This document shows, in pieces, positions 57,022 through 64,000 of a stretch of DNA of 64,000 nt. The notes beneath the pieces are model-generated. The model was not told the origin of the DNA and did not search any database. It saw only the letters and a program-made list of their open reading frames with translations. Made by a program: the position numbers and the translations under genes. The stretch is from Bacillus sp. NTK034 (lineage in GTDB: Bacteria > Bacillota > Bacilli > Bacillales > Cytobacillaceae): contig NZ_JAFKOJ010000004.1 in assembly GCF_017303275.1 (NCBI RefSeq), positions 310,001-374,000 on the forward strand, written 5' to 3'. Positions within the stretch are counted from its first letter, which is position 1; each line of letters starts with the position of its first letter.

Positions 57022-57984
57022 ATGAAACCATACGTATTTATCAGCAGGAAGCTGCCTGAAGATGTTATTGCCATTTTAAAAGAAAAGTACACAGTTGAAA
57101 TGTGGGATCGGGAAGATGTGCCGGTTCCTTACGATGTATTCATACAAGAGGCGAGAAAAGCAGATGCCCTTTTAACTATGCTATCAGAGCCGGTGAATGA
57201 AGAGGTTCTGAAAACAGGAGGGAAGCTGAAGATCATAGCCAACATGGCTGTAGGCTATGATAATGTGGATGTTGAGACAGCAAAAAGACTCGGAATCACG
57301 GTGACCAATACGCCAGAGGTATTAAATGATTCAACTGCCGACCTGACCTTTGCACTTGTGCTCGCTGCAGCCCGCAGAATGGTGGAGGCTGCTGAGTTTG
57401 TGAAGAAGGGCAATTGGAAGAGCTGGAGTCCGCTGCTTTTGGCAGGTATTGATGTGCATCATAAAACAATCGGTATTGTGGGAATGGGGAATATCGGGAA
57501 AACAGTTGCAAAGCGTGCCGCAGGATTTGATATGGAGATTCTATATCACAACCGCACGAGGAAACCGGATGCGGAACAGGAACTGGGAGCCCAATATGTC
57601 AGCTTTGATGAATTGCTTGAACGCTCAGATTTCGTTGTCTGCCTGACGCCTTTGACAGAAGAAACAAGAAATTTATTTAACCGGAACGCATTCCAGAAGA
57701 TGAAAGACAAGGCTATTTTTGTGAATGCCTCCAGAGGACCGGTTGTAAATGAACAAGATTTATATGAAGCGTTGGAGGCTGGAGAGATTGCCGCTGCAGG
57801 TTTGGATGTTTTTGCGGAGGAGCCAATTGGTGCAGAGCACCCGCTGTTGGAGCTGAAGAATGTGGTAGCTATGCCACATATCGGTAGTGCCAGCATAGAA
57901 ACGCGCTATGCCATGATGAAGCTGTGTGTGGAAAACATTGATCTCGTCCTTTCAGAAAAGAAACCGAAGACACCAGTCAAATAA
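57022..57984 (+). CDS. D-isomer-specific 2-hydroxyacid dehydrogenase
   Basis: A 320-residue NAD(P)-dependent dehydrogenase of the glyoxylate/hydroxypyruvate reductase type. The nucleotide site is IVGMGNIGKTVAKRA (about 153-167). Catalytic Arg lies in VNASRGPVVN, Glu in VFAEEPIG, and His in MPHIGSAS. It probably reduces glyoxylate, hydroxypyruvate or a similar 2-oxoacid. GAGGGGATATTATT precedes the ATG. Lying just before hom does not imply a shared pathway: a terminator and a promoter separate them. Confidence 0.88.
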   Translation: MKPYVFISRKLPEDVIAILKEKYTVEMWDREDVPVPYDVFIQEARKADALLTMLSEPVNEEVLKTGGKLKIIANMAVGYDNVDVETAKRLGITVTNTPEVLNDSTADLTFALVLAAARRMVEAAEFVKKGNWKSWSPLLLAGIDVHHKTIGIVGMGNIGKTVAKRAAGFDMEILYHNRTRKPDAEQELGAQYVSFDELLERSDFVVCLTPLTEETRNLFNRNAFQKMKDKAIFVNASRGPVVNEQDLYEALEAGEIAAAGLDVFAEEPIGAEHPLLELKNVVAMPHIGSASIETRYAMMKLCVENIDLVLSEKKPKTPVK

Positions 57985-57992
57985 AAGTGAGG

Positions 57993-58020
57993 AAGGCACC
58001 CAAAGCAGGGTGCCTTTATT
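57993..58020 (+). terminator. Terminator of the 2-hydroxyacid dehydrogenase gene
   Basis: AAGGCACCC, AAAGCA, GGGTGCCTT followed by TATT. Confidence 0.75.
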
Positions 58021-58105
58021 AATAGATAAAAAAATTTAAAAAAATTAAAGCGCAATAAAACAATATGTTAAGCGCTTCCAAATACTATTTTCGGAAAATT
58101 ACCTA

Positions 58106-58134
58106 TTGTAAAAATGCCGCTTGCCCCCTATAAT
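58106..58134 (+). promoter_or_regulatory. Promoter of the hom-thrCB operon
   Basis: TTGTAA and a perfect TATAAT with a 17-base spacer, about 55 bases before hom. No leader peptide, T box or riboswitch is seen. Confidence 0.65.
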
Positions 58135-58190
58135 GTCTACTATACAAATACAAATGTACTTACATAGTGAACACTAAAGGGGGAGCTAGC

Positions 58191-59489
58191 GTGGAATCAA
58201 TCTCAATCGGTTTATTAGGATTAGGAACAGTTGGATCGGGTGTAGTGCAAATCATTGAGAAACACCAGGATAAGCTCATGCACCAAGTCGGCTGTCCGGT
58301 TGTTGTAAAGAGAGTTCTTGTTAAAGATGCAGATAAAGAAAGAGCAGTTAAAGTGGACAGGAATTTGCTGACACTAAATCCTGAAGATATTATTAATGAT
58401 GCTGATATAGATGTAGTAATTGAAGTAATGGGCGGCATAGAAGAAACAAGAGATCATTTAAAGAAAGCTTTGGATAATGGCAAGCATGTGGTGACGGCAA
58501 ATAAGGATCTAATGGCTGTTTATGGACCTGAATTGCTGGCTGCTGCAGCGCAAAACGGATGTGATCTCTTTTATGAGGCAAGTGTGGCCGGCGGCATTCC
58601 AATTTTAAGAGGGCTGGTAGATGGATTAGCTTCAGACAGAATTACAAAAATGATGGGAATTGTGAATGGGACAACGAACTTTATTTTGACAAAGATGAGC
58701 AAGAATGGGAGCGCTTATGAGGAAGTTCTAAAAGAAGCCCAAGAGCTGGGATATGCGGAAAGCGATCCGACTGCAGATGTAGAGGGCCTTGATGCAGCAA
58801 GGAAAATGGCGATCCTGTCAACACTTGGTTTTTCCATGAATATTGACCTTGATGATGTAAAGGTTAAAGGCATTACAGAGATTACAGAAGAGGATCTGCA
58901 GTACGGCAATCAGCTTGGCTACACCATGAAGCTGATCGGGATTGCCCATCGGGAGGGGGAGAAGGTGGAAGTAAGTGTCCAGCCGACTCTGCTGTCCGAG
59001 TCTCACCCGCTTGCATCAGTTCAGGATGAATACAATGCTGTATATGTCTACGGTGAAGCGGTAGGGGAAACGATGTTCTACGGACCCGGGGCGGGCAGTC
59101 TGCCTACAGCTACAGCTGTGGTATCGGATCTTGTTGGTGTCATGAAAAATATGCGTCTTGGCGTAAATGGAAAAAGCGCGGTAGCACCTCAATATGATAA
59201 GAAATTAAAAGGTGCAGATGAGATATATTCGAAGTATTTTCTAAGATTGCATGTAAAAGATGAGGTAGGGACTTTTGCCAACATCACATCCATTTTTTCT
59301 GATCATCATGTCAGCTTCGAAAAAATCCTGCAGCTTCCTTTAAAAGAAAAAGGGCTTGCTGAAATTGTGCTGGTTACCCACCAGGCATCTTTAAAGGATT
59401 ATGAGGATATTTTAGTAAGTTTAAGAGATTTGCCGGCAGTCCAAACAATCAAAAGTTCGTATCGTGTGGAAGGGAGCGCCAGAGTATGA
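58191..59489 (+). CDS. hom: Homoserine dehydrogenase
   Basis: A 432-residue enzyme. The NAD(P) site is [15 protein letters not shown] near the start, the catalytic core includes [16 protein letters not shown] and [10 protein letters not shown], and the last about 80 residues form an ACT domain ([20 protein letters not shown]) for feedback by threonine. It reduces aspartate semialdehyde to homoserine. The start is GTG at 58191, with AAGGGGGAG five bases upstream; the earlier ATG would overlap this site. It overlaps thrC by four bases. Confidence 0.95.
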   Translation: MESISIGLLGLGTVGSGVVQIIEKHQDKLMHQVGCPVVVKRVLVKDADKERAVKVDRNLLTLNPEDIINDADIDVVIEVMGGIEETRDHLKKALDNGKHVVTANKDLMAVYGPELLAAAAQNGCDLFYEASVAGGIPILRGLVDGLASDRITKMMGIVNGTTNFILTKMSKNGSAYEEVLKEAQELGYAESDPTADVEGLDAARKMAILSTLGFSMNIDLDDVKVKGITEITEEDLQYGNQLGYTMKLIGIAHREGEKVEVSVQPTLLSESHPLASVQDEYNAVYVYGEAVGETMFYGPGAGSLPTATAVVSDLVGVMKNMRLGVNGKSAVAPQYDKKLKGADEIYSKYFLRLHVKDEVGTFANITSIFSDHHVSFEKILQLPLKEKGLAEIVLVTHQASLKDYEDILVSLRDLPAVQTIKSSYRVEGSARV

Positions 59490-60547
59490 GATGGGAAGGC
59501 CTTATAAAAACTTATAAAGATTTTTTGCCTGTTAATGAAAATACACCAATGCTTACTTTAAATGAGGGCAACACTCCCCTGATCAGGCTGGATAAACTCT
59601 CGAGGGACTGGGGGATTGACCTCTATGTGAAAACGGAAGGAGCAAATCCAACAGGTTCATTTAAAGACAGAGGCATGGTTATGGCTGTTGCAAAGGCAAA
59701 AGAAGAAGGTAGTGACGCCATCATCTGTGCCTCCACCGGCAATACCTCTGCAGCAGCGGCTGCATATGCAGCCAGAGCCGGCATGAGATGTGTGGTTGTC
59801 ATTCCTGAAGGGAAAATCGCCATGGGAAAGCTGGCGCAGGCTGTTATGTATGGGGCCGAAGTCGTATCTATTGAAGGTAATTTTGACCAGGCACTGGCAA
59901 TGGTGCGGAAGATAAGCGAAACAGAACCTATTACTCTCGTAAACTCTGTTAATCCGTATCGTCTTGAGGGCCAAAAGACAGCGGCCTTTGAAATCTGCGA
60001 CCAGCTTGGAGGCGCTCCGGATATCCTTGCTCTTCCTGTGGGCAATGCAGGCAATATTTCTGCCTATTGGAAAGGGTTTAAGGAATACAATGAAGCAAGG
60101 AGTACAGGACTTCCGAAAATGCATGGAGTACAGGCTGAAGGTGCAGCGGCCATTGTGCATAACCGTGTGTTTGAAAATCCCGAAACGATTGCTACAGCCA
60201 TCCGAATCGGAAATCCTGCGAGCTGGCACTTGGCCAATGCAGCGCTGGCTGAATCGAATGGTAAAATTGATGAAGTCAGCGACGAAGAGATTCTATGCAT
60301 GTATCGTAAACTTGCTTCATCTGAAGGGATTTTTGCTGAGCCAGCTTCATGTGCTTCGCTTGCGGGTGTATACAAACAGCTGCGCAATGGAGAGATTCCT
60401 CATCAAACAAAGGTTGTGGCCATCCTGACTGGTAACGGACTGAAGGATCCTAATACAGCCATTGATTGCAGTCCTGTTAAACCAGTTTCACTGCCTAATG
60501 ATGAAAAAGCAGTAGCAGATCATATCAGAGGAGCCGTTCACATATGA
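59486..60547 (+). CDS. thrC: Threonine synthase
   Basis: A 353-residue PLP enzyme of fold type II. The PLP lysine is in [11 protein letters not shown], the phosphate-binding Gly loop is in [13 protein letters not shown], and [14 protein letters not shown] follows the lysine. It converts phosphohomoserine to threonine. Its ATG overlaps the hom stop (ATGA), with GGAAGGGAGCGCCAGAGT upstream. It overlaps thrB by four bases. Confidence 0.96.
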   Translation: MRWEGLIKTYKDFLPVNENTPMLTLNEGNTPLIRLDKLSRDWGIDLYVKTEGANPTGSFKDRGMVMAVAKAKEEGSDAIICASTGNTSAAAAAYAARAGMRCVVVIPEGKIAMGKLAQAVMYGAEVVSIEGNFDQALAMVRKISETEPITLVNSVNPYRLEGQKTAAFEICDQLGGAPDILALPVGNAGNISAYWKGFKEYNEARSTGLPKMHGVQAEGAAAIVHNRVFENPETIATAIRIGNPASWHLANAALAESNGKIDEVSDEEILCMYRKLASSEGIFAEPASCASLAGVYKQLRNGEIPHQTKVVAILTGNGLKDPNTAIDCSPVKPVSLPNDEKAVADHIRGAVHI

Positions 60548-61479
60548 GCGAAGGTGAAATGGTTCTCATCAAAGTACCGGGCAGCACGGCAAATCTCGGA
60601 CCTGGCTTCGACTCGATTGGCCTCGCGTTAAATTTGTATTTGACGCTTGAAGCCGAGAAGGCAGATAAGTTTGAAATGGTTCCTTTATCAGAGCCGCTAA
60701 GCATCTACCCTTCAGATGAATCGAACTTTATTTTTCAAGTTGCAATGGATACCGCAAAGAAATATAAAAAAGAGCTTCCAGGATGTAAAGCTAGGATTTC
60801 AAGTGATATTCCCTTAACGCGCGGACTTGGATCAAGCGCTGCAGCCATTGTAGCGGGAATTGAATTGGCTGACGCGCTTTGTGATCTTCAACTGAGCCAG
60901 TATGAAAAGCTTGAACTGTCATCACGAATGGAGGGGCATCCTGATAACGCGGGAGCTTCCCTTCTAGGAGGCCTTGTCATTGGCTGCATGTCAGAGGAAG
61001 AGGTATCTGTTCAAAGCATTAAAGATATAAAATTTGATGTTATAGCTGTGGTGCCAAAAGAAGAGCTACTTACAAAGGAATCAAGAGGCGTCCTGCCTGA
61101 AGAATGGTCTTTTAAAGAAGCCGTACAGGCTGGGGCAGTCGGCAATGTCATGGTAGCAGCTCTGCTTAGCGGGAATTATTCCCTGGCAGGCAAGATGATG
61201 AGTGCTGACTTATTCCACCATCCTTACCGAAAGAAAATGGTTCCTCATTTGGAGGTCATTGAAAAGGAAGCACCTCTTTTAGGAGCATTTGGAGTTGCCT
61301 TAAGCGGCGCTGGACCGGCAGTTCTTTGCCTTGCTGAATCAGAATGTGCTCCAGCAGTGACTGAAGGGCTTCAGCGGGTTCTCCCGGAAATGGAAATCCT
61401 TTGCCTTAAAATTGATCAGGAAGGCAGCACTGTTTTAAAAAAAAGCCTAGCTGAGCTGGAAGTCGGCCATATAGTATAA
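60544..61479 (+). CDS. thrB: Homoserine kinase
   Basis: A 311-residue GHMP kinase with [20 protein letters not shown] at the start and the ATP-binding loop [16 protein letters not shown] (about residues 86-101). [16 protein letters not shown] lies near the C-terminus. It phosphorylates homoserine for ThrC. ATG overlaps the thrC stop by four bases, after AGAGGAGCCGTTCACAT. Last gene of the operon, before a strong bidirectional terminator. Confidence 0.96.
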   Translation: MSEGEMVLIKVPGSTANLGPGFDSIGLALNLYLTLEAEKADKFEMVPLSEPLSIYPSDESNFIFQVAMDTAKKYKKELPGCKARISSDIPLTRGLGSSAAAIVAGIELADALCDLQLSQYEKLELSSRMEGHPDNAGASLLGGLVIGCMSEEEVSVQSIKDIKFDVIAVVPKEELLTKESRGVLPEEWSFKEAVQAGAVGNVMVAALLSGNYSLAGKMMSADLFHHPYRKKMVPHLEVIEKEAPLLGAFGVALSGAGPAVLCLAESECAPAVTEGLQRVLPEMEILCLKIDQEGSTVLKKSLAELEVGHIV

Positions 61480-61484
61480 ATAAA

Positions 61485-61516
61485 AAAAGCGATGTCATGC
61501 CGACATCGCTTTTAAT
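61485..61516. terminator. Bidirectional terminator between thrB and yutI
   Basis: AAAAGCGATGTC, ATGCC, GACATCGCTTTT form a 12-bp stem with A and T runs on both sides. Confidence 0.9.
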
Positions 61517-61525
61517 AAGGTAAAA

Positions 61526-61765
61526 TTAAAATACTTGTTCTACTTCGACTACACCAGGTACTTCTTCTAAAAGAGCGCGCTCAATACCGGCTTTTAACGT
61601 AATCGTTGAACTTGGGCAGCTGCCGCATGCACCAAGAAGGCGCAATTTAACGATGCCATCTTCAACATCCACCAATTCACAGTCCCCGCCATCGCGAAGA
61701 AGGAATGGGCGCAATTTATCTAATACTTCCTGAACTTGTTCAGTCATAGTCGTTTGTTCTGCCAT
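61526..61765 (-). CDS. yutI: NifU C-terminal-domain Fe-S protein YutI
   Basis: A 79-residue NifU-like (Nfu) protein with the cluster-binding pair in [19 protein letters not shown]. Such proteins carry 4Fe-4S clusters from the SUF scaffold to target enzymes, lipoyl synthase among them in other bacteria. AAAGGAG lies ten bases before the ATG at 61765; an ATG seven codons earlier lies within that site. Single gene. Confidence 0.92.
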   Translation of the reverse strand: MAEQTTMTEQVQEVLDKLRPFLLRDGGDCELVDVEDGIVKLRLLGACGSCPSSTITLKAGIERALLEEVPGVVEVEQVF

Positions 61766-61929
61766 GTGAAATCGACTCCTTTCCATACATTTATTATAAT
61801 CAAATCAGTCTTAAAAATCTATTCCAAGAGCGTAATTTCCATGCATTAGGAGAATATTTTATTAGGTTTGCTCTTTGTTAATGTTGTAAAATGAAGGTAA
61901 GACCAAGTTTTGCATAGGGGGAGAAAAGA

Positions 61930-62253
61930 TTGAAAAAAGAAATTGAAATCACTGTGTATGGTGCGGAGCAGCTTTGTCCAAGCTGTGTGAATCTGCCATC
62001 ATCCAAGGAGACATACGAATGGCTGGAGGCGGCAGTTTCCCGCAAATTCGCCAATCAGGCTTTTAAAATCGTGTATGTTGACATTCATAATCCACCCGAA
62101 GAAGAGGCCAAAAAGGAGTTCGCCATGCGAGTGATAGAGGAAGATATGTTTTACCCGGTTGTTCTGATTGAGGATGAAATTGTCGGTGAGGGCAATCCGA
62201 AATTAAAAACAATCTATGCGGAAATGGAAAAGTACGGGTACCAGGCAGTTTAA
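61930..62253 (+). CDS. yuzD: DUF1462 family protein YuzD
   Basis: A 107-residue thioredoxin-fold protein (DUF1462) with a CPSCVN pair in GAEQLCPSCVNLPSSKETYE near the N-terminus and the cis-Pro-like FYPVVLIEDEIVGEG segment. The role is unknown; a disulfide or metal role is possible from the CxxC. The start is TTG at 61930, with GGGGGAG before it. It lies between yutI and yutJ, as in B. subtilis. Confidence 0.85.
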   Translation: MKKEIEITVYGAEQLCPSCVNLPSSKETYEWLEAAVSRKFANQAFKIVYVDIHNPPEEEAKKEFAMRVIEEDMFYPVVLIEDEIVGEGNPKLKTIYAEMEKYGYQAV

Positions 62254-62256
62254 TAA

Positions 62257-62291
62257 AAAATGAGCATCGAAAGGGATGCTCATTTTTTATT
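62257..62291 (+). terminator. yuzD terminator
   Basis: AAAATGAGCATC, GAAAG, GGATGCTCATTTTTTATTT, directly after the stop. Confidence 0.85.
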
Positions 62292-62432
62292 TGGAAAGAT
62301 TTTTTATATTAACAGTTGATTCTGCTGCGCTGGAGGTTAGATTTTATCGTTTTTTGACGGCAGTGATTAAACTTTTTGTTTTCTTCCGGATATTGTAGTC
62401 AAATTTTCTTCTCTCCAGCATTTATACAAGAA

Positions 62433-62520
62433 TATTGGTCAGATTTTGATTTTATGGGTCAGATTACCAGAATATCGGTCAGATTCTGATTTTATCGGTC
62501 AGTTTTTTGATTTATCGGTT
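62433..62520. repeat. Short tandem array, period exactly 20 bp
   Basis: Four full units and a partial one start at 62433, 62453, 62473, 62493 and 62513. Each begins TAT(C/T/G)GGTCAGATT and ends in a T/A-rich or variable half. The period is exactly 20 bases with no unique spacers. It sits in the gap between yuzD and yutJ. It resembles the array at 39717-39839 in unit length and in the TATC-start of the unit. Confidence 0.75.
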
Positions 62521-62607
62521 ACTTCCCTTCAAATCAAGTTTTCAGCTAAGTCATGGTGCAAATATGAATTAATCTCTATCGTTATCCGCTATTTGGGGTT
62601 AAAACGT

Positions 62608-62635
62608 AAAAAAGAGCCCGCAATGGGCCCTCTTA
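62608..62635 (-). terminator. yutJ terminator
   Basis: On the minus strand AGAGGGCCC, ATT, GCGGGCTCT then six T; it overlaps the yutJ stop codon. Confidence 0.8.
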
Positions 62636-63700
62636 TCCATTATGGTATTTATACATCCATAAAATCCCTGATTTTAGCAGGCGGGCAACGCGTCCTGTGA
62701 TAGGGCGTTCTGCGACTAGACCGAATCCGTGCTTTTTGCCCAGAGATCCAAGAACTCCTTTTAGCTTGATTACTGGCAATGTTTCAGGGAGTTCCTCACC
62801 TTTCCAGCGTTTCAATAGGATTTGAACAATTTGCTCTGCCTGCCCTTCAGCAAGCTGGGCACTTGGTGCATGGGGAAGGCTTGCACAATCCCCTACCACA
62901 TAGACATGTTCATTTCCAGGGATATTGTGATGCTTCGTTAAAACTACGCGTCCTTGCTGATCCTTTTCCACATTCATCTCACGAACCACTTTGTTCGGCT
63001 GGATGCCTGCGGTCCAAACGATGGCATCACAATGGATGGCTTCGTCATGATTATAAAGGGTTTTTTCTTCTACTTTAGTAATATTTGATTGGTTAATAAT
63101 TTCTACATTATGTTCTATGAACCAACTTTCTACATACGTGCTTAATCTTTCAGAGAATGCGGACAGTATATGCTTCCCTCTATCGAACAATTTGACTTTC
63201 AAATCTGGACGGCTTTCATTTAATTCAGAAGCCAGTTCCACTCCGCTTAGTCCTGCACCGACAATTCCAACAACAGAGCCTGGCGGCAGATTATTTAAAG
63301 CTTCATACGTTCTGCGGGATTTTTCAATTGTTTGAATGCTATATGTGTGAATGTCGGCTCCTGGAACATTGTGGTACTTATCTTCGCATCCAAGGCCTAT
63401 TATAATATCATCATATGATACAGGCTCTTCACCCTGAAGATATACCTTGTTTTCCTCGATGCTGATTTTTGTCACTTCACCATATTTTATGGTCAATCTT
63501 TGATGTTCAGGGAAGGATACGCGCACATGCTGATCAGAAATGGTGCCTGCTGCAAGAGCGTAATATTCAGTTTTTAAACAATGATAAGGCACACGATCTA
63601 TTAGTGTAATGGAGACATCATCAGGAAGCTGATTGGGCAAAAGTCGGGCAAGCGCCCTCATACCGCCATAACCTCCGCCAAGTATCACAAGATTTTTCAT
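62633..63700 (-). CDS. yutJ: Type II NADH dehydrogenase-like flavoprotein YutJ
   Basis: A 355-residue FAD/NAD oxidoreductase. The FAD site is NLVILGGGYGGMRAL at the N-terminus, the NAD site is VGIVGAGLSGVELASEL at about 150-166, and the second FAD loop is VYVVGDCASLPHAPSAQLA. It is of the NDH-2 type, which passes electrons from NADH to quinone; YutJ itself is less studied than YjlD (Ndh). AGGGGAAATATACT precedes the ATG at 63700; the longer frame has no site. Confidence 0.9.
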   Translation of the reverse strand: MKNLVILGGGYGGMRALARLLPNQLPDDVSITLIDRVPYHCLKTEYYALAAGTISDQHVRVSFPEHQRLTIKYGEVTKISIEENKVYLQGEEPVSYDDIIIGLGCEDKYHNVPGADIHTYSIQTIEKSRRTYEALNNLPPGSVVGIVGAGLSGVELASELNESRPDLKVKLFDRGKHILSAFSERLSTYVESWFIEHNVEIINQSNITKVEEKTLYNHDEAIHCDAIVWTAGIQPNKVVREMNVEKDQQGRVVLTKHHNIPGNEHVYVVGDCASLPHAPSAQLAEGQAEQIVQILLKRWKGEELPETLPVIKLKGVLGSLGKKHGFGLVAERPITGRVARLLKSGILWMYKYHNG

Positions 63701-63860
63701 AGTATATTTCCCCTTTATGTCCGTACTGTTTAATTTATCCGAACTCAAATAAACGTTAATTAGTTATCTTAAAAAAATAAATTAATGATATTAATAACCT
63801 CAAACCCATAAAAAGTATAACGAAATTGTGTCAAAATCACAACACATATCAGCAGAAAAC

Positions 63861-63890
63861 TTGACAATAAACGACATGAAGTGGTAAATA
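63861..63890 (+). promoter_or_regulatory. Candidate promoter for the gene at the right edge
   Basis: TTGACA and TAAATA with an 18-base spacer, about 90 bases before the GTG at 63979. Confidence 0.5.
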
Positions 63891-63978
63891 TGTGCACTTT
63901 TAAAGGCGAGAACGGAATCCAAATCTTGCAGGATTCAAATAAAAAAGGTAGCATTAACAGGGTAGAGAGGTGAAAGAT

Positions 63979-64000
63979 GTGATTAAGCCAATCATCGAGT
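63979..64000 (+). CDS. yuzB: Start of a YuzB-like (DUF1450) gene, cut by the window edge
   Basis: Only seven codons are visible: GTG then IKPIIE. GAGAGGTG lies six bases upstream, a strong ribosome site. DUF1450 proteins such as YuzB start M-x-K/N-P-I/M-I/V-E-F-C, and yuzB lies beside yutJ in B. subtilis. The call rests on this short match and the position. Confidence 0.5.

Noticed and set aside
62433..62520. Possible CRISPR array or origin iterons.
   Set aside because: Head-to-tail 20-bp units without spacers; no cas gene, replication initiator or DnaA-box cluster is nearby.

Overview
The window is chromosomal DNA from a spore-forming member of the Bacillaceae. The support is direct: a GerA/GerB/GerC germination operon, CotF-like coat proteins, LytH, YunB, YhcN/YutC and YutH sporulation proteins, Spx/ArsC-type and SUF proteins of the Bacillus type, and strong AGGAGG-like ribosome binding sites with many TTG and GTG starts. 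Gene order follows two neighbouring blocks of the Bacillus subtilis chromosome (yusN-yuzL-fadNAE-yusI-gcvH-yusG-yusF-yusE-yusD-metNPQ-yurZ-suf, then yunF-yunC-yunB-lytH-lipA-yutC-yutD-yutE-yutF-yutG-yutH-hom-thrC-thrB-yutI-yuzD-yutJ-yuzB) as I remember it. A Cytobacillus/Mesobacillus-like species is a guess from overall character; I could not run a search.

Layout. 1-0.4 kb: the end of an FtsW/RodA/SpoVE-family gene. 0.4-4.2 kb: gerA-gerB-gerC type germinant receptor operon on the minus strand. 4.3-9.5 kb: divergent Fur-boxed ferric-siderophore uptake locus (binding lipoprotein, two permeases, ATPase, FhuF-like reductase, DUF2573 protein). 9.6-10.5 kb: small spore proteins. 10.7-16.3 kb: fatty acid beta-oxidation operon fadN-fadA-fadE with a perfect FadR-type operator. 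16.3-21.5 kb: small conserved genes (yusI, gcvH, yusG, yusF, yusE, an MFS transporter, an SCP2-like protein) separated by two kinds of structured interspersed repeats. 21.5-26.1 kb: two SAM-I riboswitches controlling metY and metNPQ. 26.1-32.7 kb: yurZ, a short gene with an apparent AUU start, and sufCDSUB. 33-38.4 kb: an accessory stretch with a bacillopeptidase F-like secreted protease and a LysR regulator. 38.4-51.5 kb: the yun/lyt/lip/yut block, interrupted by an HD-GYP gene, a lysine-riboswitch-controlled NhaC-family transporter, a YsnF-like stress protein and an SNF transporter with its tiny second subunit. 51.7-64 kb: an EAL protein, yutE, a Cys-rich regulator, yutF-G-H, a 2-hydroxyacid dehydrogenase, hom-thrC-thrB, yutI, yuzD, yutJ and the first codons of a yuzB-like gene.

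How it fits together: the genes cover sulfur metabolism (methionine uptake, homocysteine synthesis, Fe-S assembly, lipoate synthesis and the lipoylated GcvH), iron uptake, fatty-acid use, aspartate-family amino acids, and spore formation and germination. Most of it is core genome. I did not find a new defence or biosynthetic system. The less ordinary items are the two repeat families with internally deleted derivatives, two 20-bp-period tandem arrays with a similar unit start, the duplicated protease promoter followed by a lost reading frame, the AUU-start small gene, and two c-di-GMP turnover genes set into an otherwise conserved gene order.
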